In this document: piece by piece, positions 23,563 through 34,714 of the stretch
Layout of the letters: each line of letters begins with the position of its first letter
Numbering within the stretch: the first letter of the stretch is position 1
Source: Rhinopithecus roxellana
Lineage: Eukaryota; Chordata; Mammalia; Primates; Cercopithecidae
DNA length: 64,000 bases
Direction: 5' to 3'
NCBI RefSeq assembly: GCF_007565055.1
Contig: NC_044562.1
Coordinates: forward strand, 52,958,250-53,022,249
Notes under the pieces: generated by a model
What the model saw: only the letters and a program-made list of their open reading frames with translations
Database searches by the model: none
What the model was told of the DNA's origin: nothing
Translations under genes and position numbers: made by a program

Positions 23563-24282
23563 CTGACACATCATTATCACATAAAGTCCGTATTTTAAAT
23601 GTGCACAGTCACACAGAGTATGTGTTTAGACAAATGTATAAGAATGACATGTATCATCATTATACTTCATACAGAGTATTGCCATGGTCTGATAAATCCT
23701 CTATGCTCATCCTATTGCTTCCCCCACCCCTTAGTTTTGGTAACCACTGATCTTCTTTATCATCTCCATAGTTTTACTTTTTCCAGAATGTCAGACTGTT
23801 GGAGTCATACAGATATTCATCACTGGCAGATATGTAACCTTTTCAGATTTCCTTCTTTCAGTTAATAAAAATCGTGTAAGACTCTTCCATGTCTTGTCGT
23901 GGTTTGATAGCTCATTTCTTTTTAGTGCCGAGTATTCTTTCATTATCTGGAGATATCACAGTCTATTTATGCATTCACTTATGAAAGGACATCTTGGCAA
24001 CTATGAAAAAAGCTGCTATAAGCATCTGTGTGCAGATTTTTGTGTGGGCATAAGTTTGAGTAAATAGTAACGAGCCTGACTGCTGGATCATATGAGAAGA
24101 AGACACTTAATTTTGTAAGAAACCACCAAACTGTCTTCCAAAGTGGCTGTACCATCTTGCATTCTCAGCAGCAATGAATGGAAGTTCTTCTTCCTCCACA
24201 TCCTCACAGCATTTGTTGTTAGTATTCTGGATTTGGGTCACTGTAGTAGGTACATAGTGGTATCTTGTTTTAATGAAACCCA
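23563..24282 (-). mobile_element. older L1M 3' end, right part
   Basis: Continuation of the element at 17188, antisense: 'cactgacacatcattatcac', 'ggtaaccactgatcttct', 'gaaaggacatcttggcaac', 'gcattctcagcagcaatgaa' all match L1M 3' UTR and ORF2 end in reverse. It fades after 'gtggtatcttgttttaat'. Confidence 0.88.
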
Positions 24283-24513
24283 GATTTTATGAGCTCCTCT
24301 TGGTCACTCACTGGAAGTGGAGGCTACTTTTTCTCAATATGTTAAATTCTTCAGTTACATCTGTTGAAAAGCTGAAACTAGATATATTATTATTGCTGGC
24401 TGATGTCAGCCTCTTATGTGTGACCTACCAGTGAGGAACCAGGAAGTCTTGCTCCTCAAGAGGGTGTCCCTAAATTCCAAGCACCTCTGGCTGATATGCC
24501 TTTCTTAGCCTAT
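24283..24513. other. unassigned DNA
   Basis: Short single-copy stretch between L1M and an Alu; nothing recognised. Confidence 0.4.
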
Positions 24514-24527
24514 AAAAGTGAGCTAGA

Positions 24528-24842
24528 GGCCGGGCGTGGTGGCTCAAGCCTGTAATCCCAGCACTTTGGGAGGCCAAGACGGGCGGATCACCAGGTCAGG
24601 AGATTGAGACCATCCTGGCTAACACGGTGAAACCCCGTCTCTACTAAAAAAAAAAAAAAAAAATACAGAAAACTAGCTGGGCGAGGTGGCGGGCGCCTGT
24701 AGTCCCAGCTACTCAGGAGGCTGAGGCAGGAGAATGGCGGGAACCCGGGAGGCGGAGCTTGCAGTGAGCTGAGATCCGGCCACTGCACTCCAGCCTGGGC
24801 GACAGAGCGAGACTCCATCTCAAAAAAAAAAAAAAAAAAAAA
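24528..24842 (+). mobile_element. AluY of Old World monkey type
   Basis: Full-length Alu with a perfect 13-bp target duplication, aaaagtgagctag (24514-24526 and 24843-24855). The right arm reads 'gctgagatccggccactgc' and the linker side 'aactagctgggcgaggtggc'; I know this pairing from AluYRa-type elements of macaques and relatives. The long middle A run (18) and pure tail point to a fairly young insertion. Confidence 0.93.
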
Positions 24843-24859
24843 AAAAGTGAGCTAGTGAG

Positions 24860-26298
24860 AAAGGCCTGGTTTAGTCAGAAAGGAAACTCTTCTTGTCTGA
24901 ATTAGGGTCTCCAGGATAATGAGTGTAGAGGGAGCAGCAGTGTTTGGAAGTTTCCTGTTCTTGCTACACCTGCCATTATGATCAGAGAGGGTAAAAAATA
25001 AAACATGAAACACCTCTGAAAATCATCCTTAACTCCTGGGTTACTTTAAGCAGAAATAAATGTGCTTCTGTCTTTGCACTGTAGAAGAAATAAATCAAAG
25101 GAGCAAATAATACTTCCTTCCAGAAGAGAAAATGATTCCAGATTCCTGTTTTGTAACACTCTCTCTGTTGTCTCCAAAATTACAAAAATATAACACACAC
25201 ACACACATATATATATAAAACTTCCATTATCATATGTAATCTCAGTCATATTCTAACAGGGCTAGAGGTAGTGATGCACCCACTCTACACTTAGGTAGTA
25301 ACAGCTTTCCTATATGTTAGAGCATGAATGCTCACATTCTTTATAGAGTAAAAGAATTCTTATAAGATAGGTATCAACAATCAAAGAAGTAGGTTAAATC
25401 AAACCTACTTTAGGTTTAATCAAAGAAGTAGGCTAAAACTGAAATAATAAAAAGATACACACATATCATAACATACTAGTTTAACTTAAGATATATATCT
25501 ATTCATTTGCCAAACTTCAAATGTAGGGCCAATGCCATTTCTTTGGTATGGGGCCAGTGGATGGAGATCTGCATTGACATTTTACACAAACAAATCCATA
25601 ATGCATCCTCAATAAATGCCAGTTGTTTTATTTTATTTATGTGAATTAAGAACTTAAAGCCATAAATGAAGCAATCCAAAGCAGAATTCATTTAGGTTTT
25701 CCTGATATTTCCCCAATATTTTCTGTTTTCTTACCTGTAATTTATTTTAAAGCAATTTTACAGCAATTTTCAGTACTTTCCAAAACATTAAATTTGATTT
25801 TTCATCTAGATCATAGCTTTTAAACAATTAAATTTCTTTTATTTGATAATTAAATTTTTAAAATTACAAAATGAGAAATAAGTAGCATAAATAAATTTGA
25901 GAATAAACACAACTGATTCATGTTAACAACAAAACTCAGTAAGTGGCAGCAGAGGTATGCATTTATCCTTAACAATAGCCCATTTCCACAGCATCTGGGT
26001 GCTATAGGTCAGGGAGACTTGACAGAGTTGGCAAGTTTAGCAATTTGGTCAAAGGGGGTGGTCTATTAAGAAAACATTCATGGTAATTTTATTCCAGCAT
26101 CTTCCCAAGAATTATTGTGACACGCAAATTAGGGCTAAAGTTGTTTAAAAATTATTTCATATTTTCATATCAAGTATACTGCCTTAAGACAGAATATTTT
26201 AGTATTATTAGGCTTGCTTAATATGACCCAGTGCTTTTCTTCATACAAGGAGAATCAGTGATGACTTGCCAAAAAAAAAGTAGACTCTGGCCTATTTA
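24860..26298. other. single-copy AT-rich DNA
   Basis: No gene recognised. Contains an (AC)n-(AT)n microsatellite at 25192-25217 and a short direct repeat (aatcaaagaagtagg, about 25379 and 25418). Confidence 0.5.
25192..25217. repeat. (AC)n(AT)n microsatellite
   Basis: About eight AC units followed by five AT units. Confidence 0.9.
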
Positions 26299-26299
26299 T

Positions 26300-26435
26300 T
26301 ATTATTGATAGTAGTAGTAGTAGCAGTTTGTTACTTTATCTATTTTAGATTCAGGAGGTCCATACGCTGGTTTGTTACATAGATGTATAATGGCGATGGT
26401 TCTACTGAAACTATCACCCAAATAGGGTATAAAAA
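26300..26435 (-). mobile_element. L1 3' end fragment, antisense, diverged
   Basis: 'ttagattcaggaggtccata' and 'ggtttgttacatagatgta' match the reversed end of an older L1 3' UTR. (ATT/AGT)n precedes it at 26298-26328. Confidence 0.5.
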
Positions 26436-26529
26436 CACAAATGATCTTTTGAGTACAATATTGGGTACAAACACAAAACTTTGAACTCAATTCAAAATAC
26501 TATCATCAAGACTTATTCTCTTCCTTTCA

Positions 26530-26628
26530 GCCAGCCTGCATTCCTTTGGTTCCTGGAACAAACTATGATCTGCCCCTCCTTAGGACCTTTCTATACACAG
26601 TTCATCTTTCAGGAAATATTTTCCCATG

Positions 26629-26661
<33 letters not shown>

Positions 26662-26955
26662 TTAACTAAAGTCAACTTCTTCAAGTATAAACAGCATTTC
26701 CCCAGGGGAATTTCCTGCCCTGTAGACTAGGCCAGCAACTTTTGCCATATAATCCACCATCCTCTTTAGCTCTCCTTTCCAAGAGGTAGTACTCTTGTTC
26801 AGTGTCTGTTTTCCAACCTGCCCCAATCTCCAAATCATGAGCTCTATGAAAGAACATACTATGTTTGTATCTGTCACCACTGCATCCTCATTTCTCCCCA
26901 TAGTGATGGGCAGAGTGGCCACTCAGCATTATGGAATGAATGAATAAATGAAGGA
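26530..26955 (+). mobile_element. L2 LINE 3' end, sense
   Basis: L2 landmarks in order: 'gcctgcattcctttggttcctggaac', 'catgagctctatgaaagaaca', and 'atggaatgaatgaataaatg' at the very end. A T-rich tract at 26631-26663 interrupts it; I found no element attached to that tract. Confidence 0.65.
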
Positions 26956-26959
26956 ATCT

Positions 26960-27290
26960 TAACATGCAAGTTTCCTATGAAAGGCAGTACTACCGGTAAT
27001 TACTTCTGTAGCTGTCTTTCAGATGTATTTCATAAGAAGAGGATTTGATAGGGAAGAGGATAAGGGTATATATTTTAAGGGTATTTATTTTGGGAGAAGG
27101 ACGAGGAAGTGAGCTCAAAAGGAAACACAAATGGCTCACTCTTCCATTTACAATAGAGCTTGACTTGAGACAAAACACTACTACCTATATTTAGCTAGGT
27201 TGTTAAAAAGTTTTTATTCAGTGCTTATTTATGGTCTGCAGATCATTCTTTGACGGCTACTTATCTTTATCAGAAGAATTTCTTACTGTT
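26960..27290. other. unassigned DNA
   Basis: No gene or repeat recognised. Confidence 0.4.
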
Positions 27291-27302
27291 AAGAATGGTT
27301 AA

Positions 27303-27580
27303 GGCTGGGTGTGGTGGCTCAAGCCTGTAATCCCAACAGTTTGAGAGGCCGAGGCAGGTGGATCACAAGGTCAGGAGATCCAGACCATCCTGGCTAACAC
27401 AGTGAAACCTTGTCTCTACTAAAAATACAAAAAATTAGCCGGGTGTGGTGGCGGGCACCTGTAGTCCCAGCTACTCAGGAGGCATGAACCCAGGAGGTGG
27501 AGCTTGCAGTGAGTTGAGATCGCGCCACTGCACTCCAGCCTGGGCGACAAAGCAAGAATCTATCTCAAAGAAAAAAAAAA
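27303..27580 (+). mobile_element. AluY with right-arm deletion
   Basis: Full 5' end and tail, with a perfect 12-bp target duplication, aagaatggttaa (27291-27302 and 27581-27592). About 18 bases are missing in the right arm: 'aggaggc' runs straight into 'atgaacccagg'. The right arm has the ordinary 'gatcgcgccactgc'. Confidence 0.95.
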
Positions 27581-27789
27581 AAGAATGGTTAAACAAAGTC
27601 AGGGGATCAGGAGAGGCTGTGGAAATTATTTCAGGACAGCTTGGGACAAAAAGATAGGCCACCATCTCTAGGATGATTAATTACAGGTTAGTTCATTGAG
27701 TGGCCCTTTTTATTACACATAGAAGCTCTCAGTTAAGGCTATTAGCATGGTATCTAAGTATAACAAAAAAAGAGAGAAAATATTTTCAA

Positions 27790-27930
27790 TGATTTATTTA
27801 TTCATGAAACCATCCAATAAAGATTAAATAAGCCTCTACTGAGTGCTAGACACCAGAGATTTAATAAATGAGTGAAACAAAGGCCCTGTTCCCAAAAAGT
27901 TTTTAATTTGGTTGGTGATTGTGTAACAAT
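27790..27930 (-). mobile_element. L2 LINE 3' end, antisense
   Basis: 'atttattcatgaaaccatccaataaag', 'tctactgagtgctagacacc' and 'aaaggccctgttcccaaaaag' are the reversed L2 3' UTR. Confidence 0.6.
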
Positions 27931-27959
27931 AACCCTCACACCTGAGTGATATACAATTA

Positions 27960-28375
27960 TTTTTCATGTGTTTGTGAGGTTCAGCTTATCTACACTGGGT
28001 TCATTCACGTGTTTGAATGTCATCTGAGGGCAAAGTAATCTAAGCTGGTCTTGACTGGGTAATTGTAGGTCTACTTCACATGTCTCTCACCTTCATTCTG
28101 GGGCCAACAGGCTAGGCTGGGACTGCAATTTCATGGCAATTGCTGCAGCAGAAAAGAATAAATCTAGTCTCTGGAGTGCATCTTCAAGTCTCTGCTGCAT
28201 CACATTTTCTGATATCCCATTGGCCAAAGCCAATTATATGCCTGAACTCAGAATCAAGAAGTAAGGAAAACACTTCACATCTTGATAGGGAAACTGCAAA
28301 ATCACATAGCAAAGGATGGGGGCATGAGGAGGGGAAGAGCTGGGGCCGTCAATGCCATCTGCTATAGTAACATCA
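27960..28375 (+). mobile_element. probable ancient LTR fragment
   Basis: The pattern 'ctcaccttcattctggggcc', 'tgctgcatcacattttctgat', 'tcccattggccaaagccaat', and 'ggggcatgaggaggggaagagctggggcc' resembles a mammalian LTR 3' region that I know by sight but cannot name with certainty (ERVL-type). No coding remains. Confidence 0.4.
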
Positions 28376-28379
28376 ACAA

Positions 28380-29532
28380 AGAAACAAAAGATTAGGATCC
28401 AGTAAATGCTGACGGGTATCAGGATCAAGAAAATCAAGCTTATTCCTTAATTTCTATACTCTGTTTTTAGCATAACTCTAGAGACTTATTTTAAAACATT
28501 AGTGGTAGACAAATAAGTTTCCTTAAACATTCCTAGTTGGTCAAATTTAAAATCTAAGTGAGAGATTAAGAACTCTCCATGAAGTTCTTCAATCTAAAGC
28601 TTGCTCAACATTAGAAAAATAACAAGGAGTAAGAGTTTTAACACCACTAGATAATAGCTATAAAAGAAAGTTCCTTAGTGCTATTTTAAAACTATTAGGC
28701 CTGAGAAGGCACAAGGAGGATGCACTGAATTGTGTTTTCATTCTTTATTAAGATGCTTTGTGTAATTAGTAGTGTTTCTATCTGAATAAATAGTAATTTG
28801 GAATTCATCCAAATTAAAAGCCTAAATGAAAAAGGAACATTAGTGGTGACTAGAATGTTAAAAGACTCAAACTTCTCTAGGGCAGATATGTCTCTGTAAG
28901 TTGGTGTAATTTAAATAAAATCTATAGAATCCATGTGGAGTAAAGGCAGCATGAATAGGAAGATGGCAGAAGGAGAAACCCAAACAGACTTCTCCTAGCC
29001 AGAAGGGCAATTCACTTCTAGTTTTCTGAGAACTCTGAAACTCCAACTAAATTCTTTATATGCCATTGTGAAATCTGCATTGACTAAAATATAAAACAGC
29101 AAATATATGTAAAATAAGTCATTATGCATTTTTGTGACTTAGTATCTTGCAGTTTTGATGAAAGTGGATGTTACAAAATGAAGAGAAGCTTTTTCATAGA
29201 ACAATACTAGGACTATGGATGCTGCCTTCTATCAGGGAAGTTGTGAAGGTATTGCCAATATCACTTACCTGAGTATGCAAGAGAAGAGACTAGACCACAT
29301 CATCTATATCTAATTTCCTACGATGTTACCAGCACCATCTTCTTTCAGTGTCTGTTGGTCACAGAACAGTGATATGGCACATTGCATCCAGGTAATGATG
29401 ACAAGTCTGTGATATCTAAAATTAGGGTTACTCATAATGTCTAGGAGGAAGTCAGTATGATAGTCCTGGCCTATGCCTACCATAAAAGTAAATAATTTGG
29501 GGGTCATGACAGTGTAAACAAATGTGGATATT
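28380..29532. other. single-copy DNA
   Basis: No gene or assignable repeat. The antisense frame at 29310-29612 runs into the L1 and is not coding. Confidence 0.45.
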
Positions 29533-29548
29533 AAAAATCTGTCAGCTC

Positions 29549-30581
29549 GGGGGCGGAGCAAGATGGCTGAATAGGAACAGCTCCAGTCTCCAACTCCTAG
29601 CGCAAGCGACACAGAAGACAGGTGATTTCTACATTTTCAACTGAGGTACTGGGGTCATCTCACTAGGGAGTGCTGGACAATTGGTGCTGGTCAGCTGCTG
29701 CAGCCTGACCAGCGAGAGCTGAAGCAGGGCGAGGCATCATCTCACCTGGGAAGCGCAAGGGGGAAGGGAATCCCTTTTCCTAGCCAGGGGAACTGAGACA
29801 CACAACACCTGGAAACTCGGGTAACTCCCACCCCAATACTGTGCTTTAAGCAAATGGGCACACCAGGAGATTATAACCCACACCTGGCCGGGAGGGTCCC
29901 ACGCCCACGGAGCCTCCCACATTGCTAGCACAGCAGTCTGCGATCTAACTGCAAGGCAGCAGCGAGGCTGGGGGAGGGGCGCCCACCATTGCTGAGGCTT
30001 AAGTAGGTAAACAAAGCCACTGGGAAGCTCGAACTGGGTGGAGCTCACAGCAGCTCAAGGAAACCTGCCTGTCTCTGTAGACTCCATCTCTGGGGACAGG
30101 GCACAGCTAAACAACAACAACAAAAAAAGCAGCAGAAACCTGTGCAGACGCAAACGACTCTGTCTGACAGCTTTGAACAGAGCAGTGGATCTCCCAACAC
30201 AGAGGTTGAGATCTGAGAAGGGACAGACTGCCAGCTCAAGTGGGTCCCTGACCCCTGAGCAGCCTAACTGGGAGACATCCCCCACTAGGGGCAGTCTGAC
30301 ACCCCACACCTCACAGGGTGGAGTACACCCCTGAGAGGAAGCTTCCAAAATAAGAATCAGACAGGTACGCTCGCTGTTCAGCAATATTCTATCTTCTGCA
30401 ACCTCTGCTGCTGATACCCAGGCAAACAGGGTCTGGAGTGGACCTCAAGCAATCTCCAACAGACCTACAGCTGAGGGTCCTGACTGTTAGAAGGAAAACT
30501 ATCAAACAGGAAGGACACCTATACCAAAACCCCATCAGTACGTCACCATCATCAAAGACCACAGGCAGATAAAACACAAAG
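29549..30581 (+). promoter_or_regulatory. L1 copy 2 5' UTR promoter
   Basis: 1,033-base L1 promoter region with the YY1-type core CAAGATGGCT at 29559-29568, one base changed at its last position compared with copies 1 and 3. It carries an ORF0-like antisense frame. Confidence 0.75.
29737..30048 (-). pseudogene. ORF0-like antisense frame, L1 copy 2
   Basis: 103 codons on the antisense strand of the L1 5' UTR. It ends QVR-stop 189 bases from the L1 start, the same point as in copy 3. A splice-donor word, CAG|GTGAGA, overlaps the last codons (exon end at 29746). The N-terminal half (rich in W, P and R) differs from copy 1, so the upstream start is not conserved. Translation is unproven. Confidence 0.4.
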
Positions 30582-31598
30582 ATGGGGAAAAAGCAGGGCA
30601 GAAAAGCTGGAAATTCAAAAAATAAGAGCGCATCTACCCCTGCAAAGGAGTGCAGCTCATCGCCAGCAACAGATCAAAGCTGGTCAGAGAATGACTTTGA
30701 CGAGATGAGAGAAGAAGGCTTCAGTCCATCAAACTTCTCAGAGATAAAGGAGGAATTACGTACCCAGCGCAAAGAAACTAAAAATCTTGAAAAAAGAGTA
30801 GAAGAATTGATAGCTAGAATAATTAATGCAGAGAAGGTCATAAATGAAATGACAGAGATGAAAACCATGACACGAGAAATACGTGACAAATCCACAAGCT
30901 TCAGTAACCGACTCGATCAACTGGAAGAAAGACTATCAGCGATTGAGGATCAAATGAATGAAATGAAGCGAGAAGAGAAACCAAAAGAAAAAAGAAGAAA
31001 AAGAAATGAGCAAAGTCTGCAAGAAGTATGGGATTATGTAAAAAGACCAAATCTACGTCTGATTGGGGTGCCTGAAAGTGAGGGGGAAAATGGAACCAAG
31101 TTGGAAAACACTCTGCAGGATATCATCCAGGAGAACTTCCCCAACCTAGTAAGGCAGGCCAACATTCAAATTTAGGAAATACAGAGAACACCACAAAGAT
31201 ACTCGTCGAGAAGAGCAACTCCAAGACACATAATTGCCAGATTCACTAAAGTTGAAATGAAGGAAAGAATCTTAAGGGCAGCCAGAGAGAAAGGTCGGGT
31301 TACCCACAAAGGGAAGTCCATCAGACTAACAGCAGATCTCTCGGCAGAAACTCTACAAGTCAGAAGAGAGTGGGGGTCAATATTCAACATTCTTAAAGAA
31401 AAGAATTTTAAACCCAGAAATTCATATCTAGCCAAACTAAGTTTCATAAGTGAAGGAGAAATAAAATCCTTTACAGATAAGCAAATGCTTAGAGATTTTG
31501 TCACCACCAGGCCTGCCTTACAAGAGACCTTGAAGGAAGCCCTAAACATGGAAAGGAACAACCGGTACCAGCCATTGCAAAAACATGCCAAAATGTAA
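30582..31598 (+). pseudogene. L1 ORF1, one nonsense codon
   Basis: Exactly 338 codons plus stop with no indel, interrupted only by TAG at 31173-31175 (codon 198; CAG in the siblings), which falls in the RRM. The N-terminal 197 residues (MGKKQGRKAG start, basic head, coiled coil with heptad leucines and RLDQLEERLSAIEDQMNEMK, then RPNLRLIGVPE) are open. The RRM end and C-terminal domain remain as an open frame downstream. A single base stands between this ORF1 and an intact frame, so it is the least damaged ORF1 of the three. Confidence 0.95.
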
Positions 31599-31661
31599 AG
31601 ACCATTGAGGCTAGGAAGAAACTGCATCAACTAATGAGCAAAATAACCAGTTAATATCATA

Positions 31662-34389
31662 ACGGCAGGATCAACTTCATACATAACCATATTAACCTTA
31701 AATGTAAATGGACTAAATGCTCCAATTAAAAGACACAGACTGGCAAACTGGATAAAGAGTCAAGACCCATCAGTCTGCTGTATTCAGGAGACCCATCTCA
31801 CATGCAGAGACATACATAGGCTCAAAATAAAGGGATGGAGGAAGATCTACCAAGCAAATGGAGAACAAAAAAAGCAGGGGTTGCAATACTAGTCCCTGAA
31901 AAAACAGACTTTAAACCATCAAAGATCAAAAGAGACAAAGAAGGCCATTACATAATGGTAAAGGGATCAATTCAACAGGAAGAGCTAACTATCCTAAATA
32001 AATATGCACCCAATACAGGAGCACCCAAATTCATAAAGCAAGTCCTTAGAGACTTACAAAGTCTCCCATACAATAATAATGGGAGACTTCAACACTCCAC
32101 TGTGAACATTAGACAGATCAATGAGACAGAAAGTTAACAAGGATATCCAGGAATTGAACTCATCTCCGCACCAAGCGGACCTAATAGACATCTATAGAAC
32201 TCTCCACCCCAAATCAACAGAATATACATTCTTCTCAGCACCACATCGCACTTATTCCAAAATTGACCACATAATTGCAAGTAAAGCACTCCTCAGCAAA
32301 TGTAAAAGAACAGAAATTATAACAAACTGTCTCTCAGACCACAGTGCAATCAAACTAGAACTCAGGACTAAGAAACTCAATCAAAACCGCTCAACTACAT
32401 GGAAACTGAACAACCTGCTCCTGAATGATTACTGGGTATATAACGAAATGAAGGCAGAAATAAAGATGTTCTTTGAAATCAATGAGAACAAAGATACAAC
32501 ATACCAGAATCTCTGGGACACATTTAAAGCAGTGTGTAGGGATGCCCTCTCTCACCACTCCTATTCAACATAGTGTTGGAAGTTCTGGCTAGGGCAATCA
32601 GGCAAGAGAAAGAAATTAAAGGTATTCAGTTAGGAAAAGAAGAAGTCAAATTGTCCCTGTTAGCAGATGACATGATTGTATATTTAGAAAACCCCATTGT
32701 CTCAGCCCAAAATCTCCTTAAGCTGATAAACAACTTCAGCAAAGTCTCAGGATACAAAATCAATGTGCAAAAATCACAAGCATTCTTATACACCAGTAAC
32801 AGACAAACAGAGAGCCAAATCATGAATGAACTTCCATTCACAATTGCTTCAAAGAGAATAAAATACCTAGGAATCCAATTTACAAGGGATGTAAAGGACC
32901 TCTTCATGGAGAACTACAAACCACTGCTCAGTGAAATCAAAGAGGACACAAACAAATGGAAGAACATAACATGCTCATGGATAGGAAGAATCAATATCGT
33001 GACAATGGCCATACTACCCAAGGTAATTTATAGATTCAATGCCATTCCCATTAAATTAGCAATGACTTTCCTCACAGAATTGGAAAAAACTGCTTTAAAG
33101 TTCATATGGAACCAAGAAAGAGCCTGCATTGCCAAGACAGTCCTAGTCAAAAGAACAAAGCTGGAGGCATCACGCTACCTGACTTCAAACTATACTACAA
33201 GGCTACAGTAACCAAAACAGCATGGTACTGGTACCAAAACAGAGATATAGACCAATGGAACAGAACAGAGTCCTCAGAAATAATACCACACATCTACAGC
33301 CATCTGATCTTTGACAAACCTGAGAGAAACAAGAAATGGGGAAAGGATTCCCTATTTAATAAATGGTGCTGGGAAAATTGGTTAGCCATAAGTAGAAAGC
33401 TGAGACTGGATCCTTTCCTTACTCCTTATACGAAAATTAATTCAAGATGGATTAGAGACTTAAATGTGAAACCTAATACCATAAAAACCCTAGAAGAAAA
33501 TCTAGGTAGTACCATTCAGGACATAGGCATGGGCAAGGACTTCATGTCTAAAACAGCAAAAGCAACGGCAGCAAAAGCCAAAATTGACAAATGGGATGTA
33601 ATTAAACTAAAGAGCTTCTGCACAGCAAAAGAAACTACCATCAGAGTGAACAGGCAACCTACAGAATGGGAGAAAATTTTTGCAATCTACTCATCTGACA
33701 AAGGGCTAATATCCAGAATCTACAAAGAACTCAAACAAATTTACAAGAAAAAAACAAACGACCCCATCAAAAAGTGGGCAAAGGATATGAACAGACATTT
33801 CTCAAAAGAAGACATTCATACAGCCAACAGACACATGAAAAAATGCTCATCAACACTGGCCATCAGAGAAATGCAAATCAAAACCACAATGAGGTACCAT
33901 CTTACACCAGTTAGAATGGCAATCATTAAAAAGTCAGGAAACAACAGGTGCTGGAGAGGATGTGGAGAAATAGGAACACTTTTACACTGTTGGTGGGATT
34001 GTAAGCTAGTTCAACCATTATGGAAAACAGTATGGCAATCCCTGAAGGATCTAAAACTAGATGTACCATGTGACCCAGCCATCCCACTACTGGGTATATA
34101 CCCAAAGAATTATAAATCATGCTGCTATAAAGACACATGCACACGTATGTTTATTGCGGCGCTATTCACAATAGCAAAGACTTGGAATCAACCCAAATGT
34201 CCATCTGTGACAGACTGGATTAAGAAAATGTGGCACATATACACCATGGAATACTATGCAGCCATAAAAAAGGATGAGTTTGCGTCCTTTGTAGGGACAT
34301 GGATGCAGCTGGAAACCATCATTCTTAGCAAACTATCACAAGAAGAGAAAACCAAACACCGCATGTTCTCACTCATAGGTGGGAACTGA
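31662..34389 (+). pseudogene. L1 ORF2, start lost, deleted, frameshifted
   Basis: The start codon is ACG in place of ATG (31662). Indels relative to copy 1 are -1 in an A run (31867-31873), -8 (after 32060), -1,090 (at 32539) and -1 (near 33145); together they explain the length of 2,728 against 3,828 bases. The endonuclease region survives in pieces. The deletion removes codons of about 296-659 (linker, Z region and the RT fingers). The remaining RT palm has LADD (32660-32671) where FADD is usual. The C-terminal 427-residue open piece from 33106 carries the C-x3-C-x7-H-x4-C knuckle and ends at the normal stop. Confidence 0.95.
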
Positions 34390-34714
34390 ACAATGACATC
34401 ACTTGGACTCGGGTAAGGGAACATCACACACTGGGGCCTATCATGGGGAGGGGGAGGGGGGAGGGATTGCATTGGGAGTTATACCTGATATAAATGATGA
34501 ATTGATGGGTGCTGACGAGTTGATGGGTGCAGCACACCAACATGGCACAAGTATACATATGTAACAAACCTGCACGTTATGCACATGTACCCTAGAACTT
34601 AAAGTATAATAAAAAAAAAAAATCTGTCAGCTCTTACAAATCAGATTTTTGTACAGTGGAAAGGGGTATAGCCTAGGAATACATTCTTATGCAAAAAATG
34701 AACCTCTAGCATTA

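Larger units (their letters stand above)
29549..34617 (+). mobile_element. L1 (LINE-1) copy 2, internally deleted
   Basis: Both L1 ends are present, from 'gggggcggagcaagatggc' to AATAAA (34608) and a poly-A tail. The perfect 16-bp target duplication is aaaaatctgtcagctc (29533-29548 and 34618-34633). Its target matches the L1 endonuclease preference (TTTTT/AATA on the nicked strand). It is 5.07 kb because 1,090 bases of ORF2 are missing at 32539. At diagnostic residues it groups with copy 3. ORF1 has one stop; ORF2 has lost its start codon and is frameshifted, so it is dead. Confidence 0.97.

Noticed and set aside
32538..32540. The ORF2 gap in copy 2 as a spliced L1 transcript that was reinserted
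   Set aside because: The 3' edge follows AG, but the 5' edge has no GT donor (the sequence after the break is AGGG), so canonical splicing does not fit.
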